DNA of 39,573 bases, taken from NCBI GenBank assembly GCA_947456805.1, contig CANGTN010000017.1, positions 1-39,573 on the forward strand. Direction: 5' to 3'. The notes under the pieces were generated by a model. The model did no database searches. It was not told the origin of the DNA and saw only the letters and a program-made list of their open reading frames with translations. The number at the start of each line of letters is the position of its first letter. Position 1 is the first letter of the stretch. Origin of the DNA: Chitinophagaceae bacterium. Its GTDB lineage: Bacteria; Bacteroidota; Bacteroidia; Chitinophagales; Chitinophagaceae. Positions 1 to 7,374 of the stretch are shown here, in pieces. A program made the translations under genes and the position numbers.

Positions 1-802
1 CCAAACTTAGTTGATTCAGTATGTACAATAATTCCTGTGTTCTTCCAACACTGAAAGATGGAATTATTAACTTCCCATTTTTTTCAACACAAGTTTTCTG
101 AATCCAGTAATCTAAAGTCTCCACAGGGCTTTTAATAATATCGTGCAAACTATTGCCGTAGGTACTTTCTATAATAATATAATCTGCTTGCGGGAATATA
201 TCAGGGCTTCGTAAAATCATGTCTTTGTAACGCCCCACATCACCACTAAAAGTCAACTTCGTAACCTTGTCTTTTTCTGTAATTTTCAAATGAACACTTG
301 CACTTCCTATGATGTGTCCGGCATCTGTAAACATCGCTTCTACACCATCAGTTACTTTAAACCAATGTTTGTATTCTTCTTTATCCAACTGAGTAAAAGA
401 TTGCTTTACATCTTCTACGTTATAAATTGGCTCAATCAATGAAAGCCCTAATTTTTCTCGCTTTTTGTTGATATAACGAATATCGTCTTGTTGAATAATT
501 GCCGAGTCTTGTAATAAGATTTTAGTAATATCATAGGTTGCAGGTGTACAATAAATTTGTCCAGTAAATCCTTCTTTCACCAGTTTTGGAATAAGGCCGC
601 TATGGTCAATATGTGCATGCGATAATACAACGGCATCAATCGTTTTTGCATCAAAACCAAAACTCGCATTCAAAGTTGCAGTTTCTTTACCCAATCCCTG
701 AAACAAGCCACAGTCAAGCAATATATTTTTCCCATTGGCTAATTGAATAAGGTGTTTAGAACCAGTGACCGTTCTTGCTGCACCATGAAATGTAATTTGC
801 AT
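1..802 (-). CDS. Beta-CASP metallo-beta-lactamase-fold RNA-processing-type hydrolase (C-terminus outside window)
   Basis: The frame is open from the ATG at 802 to the left edge, giving about 267 residues with no stop, so the C-terminus is missing. The N-terminus reads MQITFHGAARTVTGSKH, followed by an LDCGLFQG strand and the zinc motif HAHIDHSG, which defines the metallo-beta-lactamase fold. Near the edge the protein reads IPSFSVGRTQELLYIL, the GRTQE signature of the beta-CASP insert of CPSF73/Rae1-like proteins. Such proteins are usually annotated as MBL-fold hydrolases with an RNA specificity domain; ribonuclease activity is inferred from the family. An unusually strong Shine-Dalgarno (GGAGGAG, positions 808-814 on the complement) supports this start. 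It is the last gene seen of a minus-strand run with the DUF4442 and Plug genes. Confidence 0.88.
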   Translation of the reverse strand, partial: MQITFHGAARTVTGSKHLIQLANGKNILLDCGLFQGLGKETATLNASFGFDAKTIDAVVLSHAHIDHSGLIPKLVKEGFTGQIYCTPATYDITKILLQDSAIIQQDDIRYINKKREKLGLSLIEPIYNVEDVKQSFTQLDKEEYKHWFKVTDGVEAMFTDAGHIIGSASVHLKITEKDKVTKLTFSGDVGRYKDMILRSPDIFPQADYIIIESTYGNSLHDIIKSPVETLDYWIQKTCVEKNGKLIIPSFSVGRTQELLYILNQLSL

Positions 803-807
803 GTTTA

Positions 808-814
808 CTCCTCC
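808..814 (-). promoter_or_regulatory. Strong ribosome binding site of the beta-CASP hydrolase gene
   Basis: On the minus strand GGAGGAG lies 5 nt before the ATG at 802. It is a near-perfect anti-16S match, unusual in this window, where the other starts inspected lack a clear Shine-Dalgarno. It fixes the start of the gene. Confidence 0.6.
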
Positions 815-903
815 GTTGAAAAATTTAAAATTTAATTTATCAACTTTTTAAAATTGTAAAACAATGATGTTACCAACATTCTGTATTTCAATGAATCTGC
901 AGT

Positions 904-913
904 GGCGTCGCAC
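904..913 (-). repeat. GTGCGACGCC element, copy 1, in leader of the beta-CASP hydrolase gene
   Basis: On the minus strand GTGCGACGCC is preceded by GTACAAGT and lies 101 nt upstream of the ATG at 802. The same decamer, also preceded by GTACAA, lies 100 nt upstream of the alpha-oxoamine synthase start (12359-12368). The downstream sequences differ, although both continue to an ACATC within about 40-50 nt and both form a hairpin there. It could be a dispersed repeat or a shared leader RNA motif. Confidence 0.4.
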
Positions 914-958
914 ACTTGTACTTTATATTTTCAGTCTACAACAAAAATCAATTGATAT

Positions 959-1441
959 TTACTTTGCTTTAAAACTCCAAACAAAATAAAATTTCGCAAC
1001 TATTTCACCTTTTTCATTCATTCCAATAGATTCACATTTTACCTCAGTCGCTGCATTGGTTTGTATACTTTCTTCAATGGCTTTGGCAATCTGATTTCCG
1101 TTGTTGCAAGTGAATATAATTTTACCAACAGCCTTCTTAAAAAATTCAGCTTCCATTTTTGTAACCAACATGCTCACCGAAGGATTTCTTTCATAAATAT
1201 TTCCAAAAGCCATAATACCGGTACTAAGTTCTGCAGCCATTGAAAGAACGGCAAAATAAATAGAACGAAATGGGTTTTGATTCAACCATTTAAAGCGAAC
1301 TGCAACACTTGCACTTGCGTAATCAATGGATACTAATTGTAACCCACTGATAAAAGCCATAGGCAGCCGTAACAACATAAATAGTTTATACTTTACAGGG
1401 TGTTGAATTATTTTTTTAAACTTGTTATATTTTGGATTCAT
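959..1441 (-). CDS. DUF4442 hotdog-fold thioesterase-like protein
   Basis: 160 residues, the normal size for single-domain DUF4442 proteins, which adopt the thioesterase hotdog fold and often sit near lipid or acyl metabolism genes. Recognisable features are the N-terminal helix with LRLPMAF (about residues 24-30), the VRFKWLNQNPFRSIYFAVLS segment (about 49-68) and the AAELSTGIMAFG helix (about 69-80), the usual position of the hotdog central helix. No signal peptide. It begins 26 bp after the Plug-like gene on the same strand, so co-transcription is likely. The substrate is unknown; a thioesterase role is family inference only. Confidence 0.75.
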   Translation of the reverse strand: MNPKYNKFKKIIQHPVKYKLFMLLRLPMAFISGLQLVSIDYASASVAVRFKWLNQNPFRSIYFAVLSMAAELSTGIMAFGNIYERNPSVSMLVTKMEAEFFKKAVGKIIFTCNNGNQIAKAIEESIQTNAATEVKCESIGMNEKGEIVAKFYFVWSFKAK

Positions 1442-1467
1442 AGAAAAATTTTAATCAAAAAATATCT

Positions 1468-2754
1468 TTAAAAAGGTCTTCCTCCCCTAGAGTTAATCGT
1501 CGTAAATCCAACTATTTCATCATGTCTTCCACTCAAACTTCTGAAGTAAACAAAAATGCAATAGTCGTTTTCTGTTTCCCAAAAACTGCCATCGGTTTGT
1601 AACACATCTGCATTCGAAATACGCGTATTTTTTTCTTTGGTTACATAAGTATAACTATAATAACCTTGTTTCAAGAGTAATGTTTTTTCATATACCCCTT
1701 TTTCGTTATTAAAAATCATTTTGCTGCTGTCGTTCAGTGTATTATTCATGATAGAACCACTTAAATAGAGGTCTTTCCCCAAATAAGGTTGGTTGTTAGC
1801 GGGTACATAAGTAAAAAAAACATTGGCATAATCTGATTGCCAAAATGGATTGATGCTTTCTGTGCTGCTAATATTATACCAGCCATTTAAATCTTTGAAA
1901 TAAGCATAAACCATTCCTCTGCGTTCAGCATCAGGCTTCAAATACACGTCATTGGGCTGAATGTTTTTATTGATTTTTTGAACACGTTCACTTTCAAATC
2001 TGAAGCTGCGCAAATCAGCCCAACGATATTCTTTGCCACCGGGAAACAAACAATCTTGTTCTCCATTGTATTCATACACATAGCCTCTTAAAAATGATGG
2101 TTGAATATTTCTTACTGCATTATCCCAACGATAGTTTTGCAACACCATAACCTTCACTTGTTGCTGCGGATTGATTGGATTGAGTTGTTTAACGTCAACA
2201 CTGAATTGAACTCGCTGATGCGTTCTAAAATATTCGTTATTGAACGGTTGCAATACTTGTGCAGCAATGCTTACCTTACTTTCTACAACAAAAAAACGTT
2301 TGGTAAATGCAAGTTGATTGGTATCACTATTTAGAAATACTTTCAATAAATAATTACCACTTTTGGTAGGCATGCAACCCCTATCGGGTAATAATGCCTG
2401 ATAATGTATGTACGGGGTTTGTGCAATTGATGACACACGATATTGTGTCAAACGATTTTGTGTGAAGCCTCGTATGTAATCAAAAGGGCTTAAATCAGCT
2501 TCTTGCCAGTTTTCATTACACAATTGAAAAGTATAGAAATAGTTTTTTACATATCCATCCAAATCATCAAAATGAAGCTCGATCAAATCTGCAGAATTTA
2601 AATTAATAATGGGCAAACTCAACTGATTATTTTGCTGATATAACTGAACAGTTTTTATGTTCGACATATAAACTCCATCGGGTACTCGCTGCTTTTGTGC
2701 ATGAAGAAAAACTACAAAAAACAAAATACAATTAGTTAAAATAATTTTCATCAA
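1468..2754 (-). CDS. Type IX secretion system Plug-like protein (DUF5103 family)
   Basis: 428 residues with an N-terminal signal peptide ending near FLHAQ (about residue 19). The segment FDDLDGYVKNYFYTFQLCNENW (in two parts around residues 62-83), the PFDYIRGF motif and the later Y-H-Y block (about residues 111-113) match the DUF5103 family. In Flavobacterium johnsoniae a member of this family is the Plug protein that seals the periplasmic side of the giant SprA translocon of the type IX secretion system. I therefore infer an envelope role in type IX secretion; no other T9SS gene is visible nearby. The C-terminal half (about residues 300-428) carries a second beta-rich domain. First gene of the minus-strand run. 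Confidence 0.75.
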   Translation of the reverse strand: MMKIILTNCILFFVVFLHAQKQRVPDGVYMSNIKTVQLYQQNNQLSLPIINLNSADLIELHFDDLDGYVKNYFYTFQLCNENWQEADLSPFDYIRGFTQNRLTQYRVSSIAQTPYIHYQALLPDRGCMPTKSGNYLLKVFLNSDTNQLAFTKRFFVVESKVSIAAQVLQPFNNEYFRTHQRVQFSVDVKQLNPINPQQQVKVMVLQNYRWDNAVRNIQPSFLRGYVYEYNGEQDCLFPGGKEYRWADLRSFRFESERVQKINKNIQPNDVYLKPDAERRGMVYAYFKDLNGWYNISSTESINPFWQSDYANVFFTYVPANNQPYLGKDLYLSGSIMNNTLNDSSKMIFNNEKGVYEKTLLLKQGYYSYTYVTKEKNTRISNADVLQTDGSFWETENDYCIFVYFRSLSGRHDEIVGFTTINSRGGRPF

Positions 2755-2969
2755 ATATATTTTTAATCAGTAATCATTAGCTCTTTCAACTATTTCGTTC
2801 AAAAAAAATTTAGCAAATAAAAAAACAATTAGGGAATGGTAGTGGTGTTTAGATATAAAAATAAGTTGAATACAGTTCTTAATTAAGAATATTAATAATA
2901 AAAATTTTACAAAACTATTTTTTTGTTGAATTAAGGCTTTAGTTTTGATAATCTTCTAAATCCATTCAT
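2755..2969. other. Divergent intergenic region with a 14-bp perfect palindrome
   Basis: AT-rich spacer between two divergent genes. TTCTTAATTAAGAA (2876-2889) is a perfect palindrome and a possible operator. A -7-like box TAGTTTTG for the plus-strand permease lies at 2940-2947. No ORF or RNA gene is seen. Confidence 0.4.
2940..2947 (+). promoter_or_regulatory. Bacteroidota -7 box for the FtsX-type permease
   Basis: TAGTTTTG matches TAnnTTTG exactly. The nearest upstream TTTG (2922-2925) is only 14 bp away, shorter than the usual 17-23 bp, so the -33 partner is uncertain. The implied transcription start near 2952 suits the start codon at 2970. Confidence 0.35.
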
Positions 2970-4196
2970 TTGAATCTTGCATTATTTATAGGAAAACGAA
3001 TTGCTACAAACAAACAACAATCTTTTTCAAAATTTATTATAAGGTTGTCAATAGCTGCTACCAGCTTAAGTGTAATGGCTATGATTATTACGATTTCATT
3101 TGTCAATGGTTTTCAAAAAACAGTTGCACAAAAAGTTTTTAGTTTTTGGGGGCACATTCGAGTACAACATTTCGAAGTGAATAAATCATTGGTAAGTGAA
3201 GAAACGCCAATTGAGAAAAATGATGCAGTATTTTATTATTTACAAAAACAACCCGAAGTAATACAGGTTCAAACTTTTGCTACAAAAAGTGCAGTGATAG
3301 AAAAGAACAAAGAAATTGAAGGCATATTATTTAAAGGAATTGAAAAAAATTATGACAGTAGTTCAATCAAAAAAATGATGGTCTCGGGCAGATGGCTACA
3401 TTTCAACGACAGCTTATACAGTAAGGAAATCATTGTTTCTAGAAGTATTGCCAATGAATTGAAAATAAAATTGAACGATACAGTTCGGGTAATTTTTGTT
3501 TCACAAGAAGCCGGTGCTTCTGCTTACAGACCATTAGTAGTAGTGGGTATTTATAAAACCGGTATTGATGAATATGACAAGTTGTTTGCGATTGGCGATT
3601 TGCAATTGATTAGAAGATTGAGTGGTTGGAATGACAATCAAATTGGTGGCTACGAAGTTTTTTTAAAAGATTACAAACAATTAGATCAGATAAATCAACG
3701 ATTCGAATTTCCAGATGTCTGGAGCAGTAAAACAATTAAAGAAGTTTTTCCAAGTATTTTTGATTGGCTGGGGATTCAAAATGTAAACAGGAACGTCATT
3801 TTCGTTGTAATGTCTATCGTGGCAATTATCAACCTTATTACCTGCTTGCTGATATTAGTACTGGAACGTACAAAAATGGTAGGAATTCTAAAAGCAGTAG
3901 GTTCAAGAGACAGAATGATTCAAACCATATTTTTATATTATGCAGGAATTATCACCATCACAGGAATTGCAATTGGCTTGTTTTTTGGTATTGGTTTTTC
4001 GTTATTGCAACAATATACCGGCTTCATAAAATTGGATGAAAGTAATTATTATTTATCAGTAGCGCCAATTGAAATTATCTGGTGGCAAGTGATTATAATC
4101 AGCATTTGTACTGCTATTACTTGTTTCTTATCGCTGATTATTCCTACCCTAATTGTGAAAAGGATTAAACCAGTAAACGCCATTCAATTTAGATAA
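2970..4196 (+). CDS. ABC transporter permease, FtsX/LolC-LolE-like
   Basis: 408 residues with four membrane segments in the MacB/LolC pattern: one at about 25-48, a long periplasmic domain (about 50-270), then three at about 275-300, 320-345 and 370-400. The N-terminus LALFIGKRIA and the region ILVLERTKMVGILKAVGS (about residues 295-312) are typical of Bacteroidota lipoprotein-release-type permeases, which work with a separate ATPase to extract lipoproteins or move substrates to the outer membrane. No ATPase gene is adjacent. The start is TTG: an in-frame TAA at 2949 excludes earlier starts except an ATT, and the protein then opens M-N-L as in relatives. The 3' end overlaps the convergent TrmH gene by 8 bp (TTAGATAA holds both stops). 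Confidence 0.85.
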   Translation: MNLALFIGKRIATNKQQSFSKFIIRLSIAATSLSVMAMIITISFVNGFQKTVAQKVFSFWGHIRVQHFEVNKSLVSEETPIEKNDAVFYYLQKQPEVIQVQTFATKSAVIEKNKEIEGILFKGIEKNYDSSSIKKMMVSGRWLHFNDSLYSKEIIVSRSIANELKIKLNDTVRVIFVSQEAGASAYRPLVVVGIYKTGIDEYDKLFAIGDLQLIRRLSGWNDNQIGGYEVFLKDYKQLDQINQRFEFPDVWSSKTIKEVFPSIFDWLGIQNVNRNVIFVVMSIVAIINLITCLLILVLERTKMVGILKAVGSRDRMIQTIFLYYAGIITITGIAIGLFFGIGFSLLQQYTGFIKLDESNYYLSVAPIEIIWWQVIIISICTAITCFLSLIIPTLIVKRIKPVNAIQFR

Positions 4197-4908
4197 TGTG
4201 CGACAAAATAATTCCTGTTGCAACAGCCGCATTTAAACTTTCTGCTCCTCCAATTCTTGGAATCGTAATTGCATGATTGATATATGGTAAAATTTCTTTT
4301 GAAATTCCTTTGCCCTCGTTACCAATAACTAAAAAACCTTCTTTTACTTTATTTTGAAGTTGCACATTTTTTCCATCCAACAACGCTCCATAAATGGGCA
4401 TTGAACTTTCATTTAAAACATTTGCAATTGCACCATACCAGCAATGCACCCTTACAAAGCTTCCCATGGTACTTTGAATTACTTTAGGATTATATAATTC
4501 AACACAATCTTCACTGCACAAAATATTTTTAATTCCATACCAATCTGCAATACGAATGATAGTACCAAAGTTGCCGGGGTCTTGAATGCCATCTAATACA
4601 ATACTGAAATAATTGTCAAGAGTTGGGAAAACATTTTCCCGCTGATGCACAATTGCAAGTACTTTATTGGCATTTTGTAAACTGGTCATTCTGGACAATT
4701 CTGCTTCATTAACAATCGTTAAATTATATTTATAATCAGGATTGTCAACAACCCAATTATTAGTTGCATAAATTTTTTTAATGGTATAATTGCTTTTCAA
4801 TAACTCTTCTATCAACTTAGGACCTTCAGCAATAAACAGACCTTCTTCTTGTCTGTTTTTTTTATCGAATAAACTTTGAATATATTTGAACTCATTTCGG
4901 CTTAACAT
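4189..4908 (-). CDS. TrmH-family (SpoU) RNA 2'-O-methyltransferase
   Basis: 239 residues. The N-terminal substrate-binding domain (about 1-90) contains EGLFIAEGPKLIEELL. The SPOUT catalytic domain carries motif 1 with DGIQDPGNFGTIIR (about residues 110-123), motif 2 with VIGNEGKGIS (about 193-202) and motif 3 IPRIGGAESLNAAVATGIIL (about 215-234), which form the trefoil-knot SAM site. The family methylates ribose 2'-OH in rRNA or tRNA; which RNA is not predictable here. The start codon is 5 bp from that of the divergent tamL-like gene, so its promoter must lie inside tamL, and the 3' end overlaps the permease. Confidence 0.92.
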   Translation of the reverse strand: MLSRNEFKYIQSLFDKKNRQEEGLFIAEGPKLIEELLKSNYTIKKIYATNNWVVDNPDYKYNLTIVNEAELSRMTSLQNANKVLAIVHQRENVFPTLDNYFSIVLDGIQDPGNFGTIIRIADWYGIKNILCSEDCVELYNPKVIQSTMGSFVRVHCWYGAIANVLNESSMPIYGALLDGKNVQLQNKVKEGFLVIGNEGKGISKEILPYINHAITIPRIGGAESLNAAVATGIILSHII

Positions 4909-4913
4909 ACATT

Positions 4914-7358
4914 ATGAATTTTAACTATCGACATAAAAATATTCTTATTTTACTACCAATACTTTTATGTTTATTGGTGTCGTGTAGTGAAAATAAAGTT
5001 TTATTGGTTTTCAATCGTTACAAAGTAAAAAACTATGTTCCGAACAAACCTTTTGTATTTGCAAATAAAGTTATTGTAACCGGTAATGTAAAAAAAGATG
5101 AATTAAAAAGATTGACACTCGAATTAAACAATTATTGGGATGACAGTTTAAAAGTAAAAAGAGTGACACAGTTTGGCTTTTTTGAAAAAATAAAAAACCC
5201 TCCGGTATTTGATACAACCAACGTCAGTAAGTCTGCTAAATTTATGAACGCTTATCTAAATTCACAAGGTTACTATTATGCCACCATAAATCAAGTAGGT
5301 TCTGCAAAAATTGATACAGTAAAAGATCAACTAAGAACAACTGTTACAATGAAGATAGATGTTGGTAAAAACATTGCGATTGATTCTGTTCGTTACAATT
5401 TGACAGATGCTTTACATCAAACAAGAAAAGACAGTGCGTTGCAAACACTTGCAATGAAAAATTTCCCAAACACATTTTTAAAAAAAGGAACCCCTTATAG
5501 CAAACAATTGGTAAGCGATGAATTGGATAAGATTGTAAGTTGGTTCAGACAAAATGGATATTATAAATTTACAAGAGAACATATTTATGCACTGGTAGAC
5601 AGTACAAACGAAAATTTATTTAAGCTAACACTAGATCCAATTTCTTTAGCCAAATTAATTGCTTTGTCAGAAGCACAATGGAAAAAAAATCCAATATGGG
5701 ATATTACAATTAAACAACGAAATAATGCTGATTCCAGTCGATTAACCCAATTTTATACAGGTAAAATTTATTATTATCCTGAAACAAAATCTAATGATTC
5801 ACCTGATAGTTTAATTACTACAAAATGGCAAAGGGAAATGCCCGACAAAACAGGAAATATGTTCATCAGAGACTACAAAGGAACTTTCAAATTAAGACCT
5901 TTGCGTGAACATACATACTTGCGTAAGGCAAGTATCTATAATGAAGATTTATTTTTCAAAAGTGTAAATAAATTAGCCAAAATACCTGCTTGGAAACAAA
6001 CTGATGCAAGAATTATTGAGCGCACAAAAGACACTTTAGATTTTCATTTTTTTATGGTTCCTCAAAAAAAATACCAAACAGATTATAGCTTAGAATCGAG
6101 CATCAATACAGGAGATTTTACATCAGGTAATCTATTAGGACTTTCATTGAACTACAGTTTAAATAATTTCAATGTTTGGAAAAGAGCCATACAAAGTAAC
6201 ACTAATCTGAATGGAGGTATTGAGTTGAATTTTTCAAAGCCTTATGACACATTGAGCAGCAAAGGAAATTTGATACAAACAATTCAGTTCAGTTTAAGTC
6301 ACAGTTATATTTTCCCCCGATTATTATTACCAATCAAAAGTTTGAACAACATCTTCAGTAACGTTGAAAATAAGCGTACAATCATCACCGGGAGTGCAGC
6401 ATATACCGAAAGATTTGAAACATTTAAACTACGTAATCTCAATTTAAATTTTGGTTATGAGTGGAAAAAGAAAAACAATTTAATTCTATGGAAACCACTC
6501 AATGTAGAGTTGTACAACATTGATACATTACCGGGTTTGGATACGATATTTAAAAACAATCCTTATTTAAGAAATTCTTTCAATACAGGTAATGTAGTTG
6601 GGTTTGGATTGGGGAGTATTAATCTTACCAAAACATTTACCGGAAGGCATGATCCAAGAAATAGCCATTTTATCAGACTAGGAGTGGATGAAAGCGGATT
6701 GGCAACTTCATTATTCAAAAAACTGGATGAAAAAGTTTACAAGTATATAAAATTTGAAGCTGAATATCGTTTTGTCCACAAACTTCCAAAAAGTGAAATT
6801 GCTTATCGTTTGTTTTCAGGAGTTGGTATTCCATTGGGGGGCAAATCTTTGCCATTCTTCAAACAATATTCTGCAGGAGGGCCTTATAGTATGCGTGCTT
6901 GGGGGCTAAGGCAACTTGGTTTGGGCTCTAGTATTTTAAATGATACCATTCCTGCAACTTCATTCAGAGATCGTTTTGGAGATATGCAACTCGAAGCAAA
7001 TTTTGAATACCGATTTAATGTTGCAACAATAGGTCCTATGAAACTTGCAAGTACATTATTCACTGATATTGGCAATGTTTGGAATGTTAAAAAAGATGAT
7101 ACAGATCCTGATGCAGAATTTTCACTAAATCATTTTACAAAAGATATTGCAATAGCATTGGGCACCGGCTTACGCCTCGATTTTTCCTATTTTTTAATCC
7201 GAGTTGATTTTGCTTATAAGGTTAAAGATCCGGGAAGAATTTCCAATAACGGATGGATGAGTATTAAAGATTTTACTTGGAAAGAGGTACGCAACAATCA
7301 AGGCAAAACAGAAATCAGAAACTATGCATTTCAGCTTGGAATTGGATTGCCTTTCTAA
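4914..7358 (+). CDS. tamL: TamL-like BamA/TamA-family outer membrane lipoprotein
   Basis: 814 residues. A short basic N-region and hydrophobic core lead to the lipobox LVSC (Cys24), so the mature protein is expected to be lipid-anchored; this is the TamL hallmark that separates it from TamA and BamA. POTRA-like segments follow (about 45-260), including FMNAYLNSQGYYYA and IVSWFRQNGYYKF, and then an Omp85 barrel (about 390-814). The barrel includes the SAGGPYSMRAWGLRQLG region (about 652-668), equivalent to the conserved lid-lock VRGY/F element. It ends in a beta-strand with terminal Phe (FQLGIGLPF), as expected for a barrel protein. Its role is insertion or assembly of outer membrane proteins. 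No TamB gene is visible. Confidence 0.88.
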   Translation: MNFNYRHKNILILLPILLCLLVSCSENKVLLVFNRYKVKNYVPNKPFVFANKVIVTGNVKKDELKRLTLELNNYWDDSLKVKRVTQFGFFEKIKNPPVFDTTNVSKSAKFMNAYLNSQGYYYATINQVGSAKIDTVKDQLRTTVTMKIDVGKNIAIDSVRYNLTDALHQTRKDSALQTLAMKNFPNTFLKKGTPYSKQLVSDELDKIVSWFRQNGYYKFTREHIYALVDSTNENLFKLTLDPISLAKLIALSEAQWKKNPIWDITIKQRNNADSSRLTQFYTGKIYYYPETKSNDSPDSLITTKWQREMPDKTGNMFIRDYKGTFKLRPLREHTYLRKASIYNEDLFFKSVNKLAKIPAWKQTDARIIERTKDTLDFHFFMVPQKKYQTDYSLESSINTGDFTSGNLLGLSLNYSLNNFNVWKRAIQSNTNLNGGIELNFSKPYDTLSSKGNLIQTIQFSLSHSYIFPRLLLPIKSLNNIFSNVENKRTIITGSAAYTERFETFKLRNLNLNFGYEWKKKNNLILWKPLNVELYNIDTLPGLDTIFKNNPYLRNSFNTGNVVGFGLGSINLTKTFTGRHDPRNSHFIRLGVDESGLATSLFKKLDEKVYKYIKFEAEYRFVHKLPKSEIAYRLFSGVGIPLGGKSLPFFKQYSAGGPYSMRAWGLRQLGLGSSILNDTIPATSFRDRFGDMQLEANFEYRFNVATIGPMKLASTLFTDIGNVWNVKKDDTDPDAEFSLNHFTKDIAIALGTGLRLDFSYFLIRVDFAYKVKDPGRISNNGWMSIKDFTWKEVRNNQGKTEIRNYAFQLGIGLPF

Positions 7359-7374
7359 ATTATAAATTGATAAA

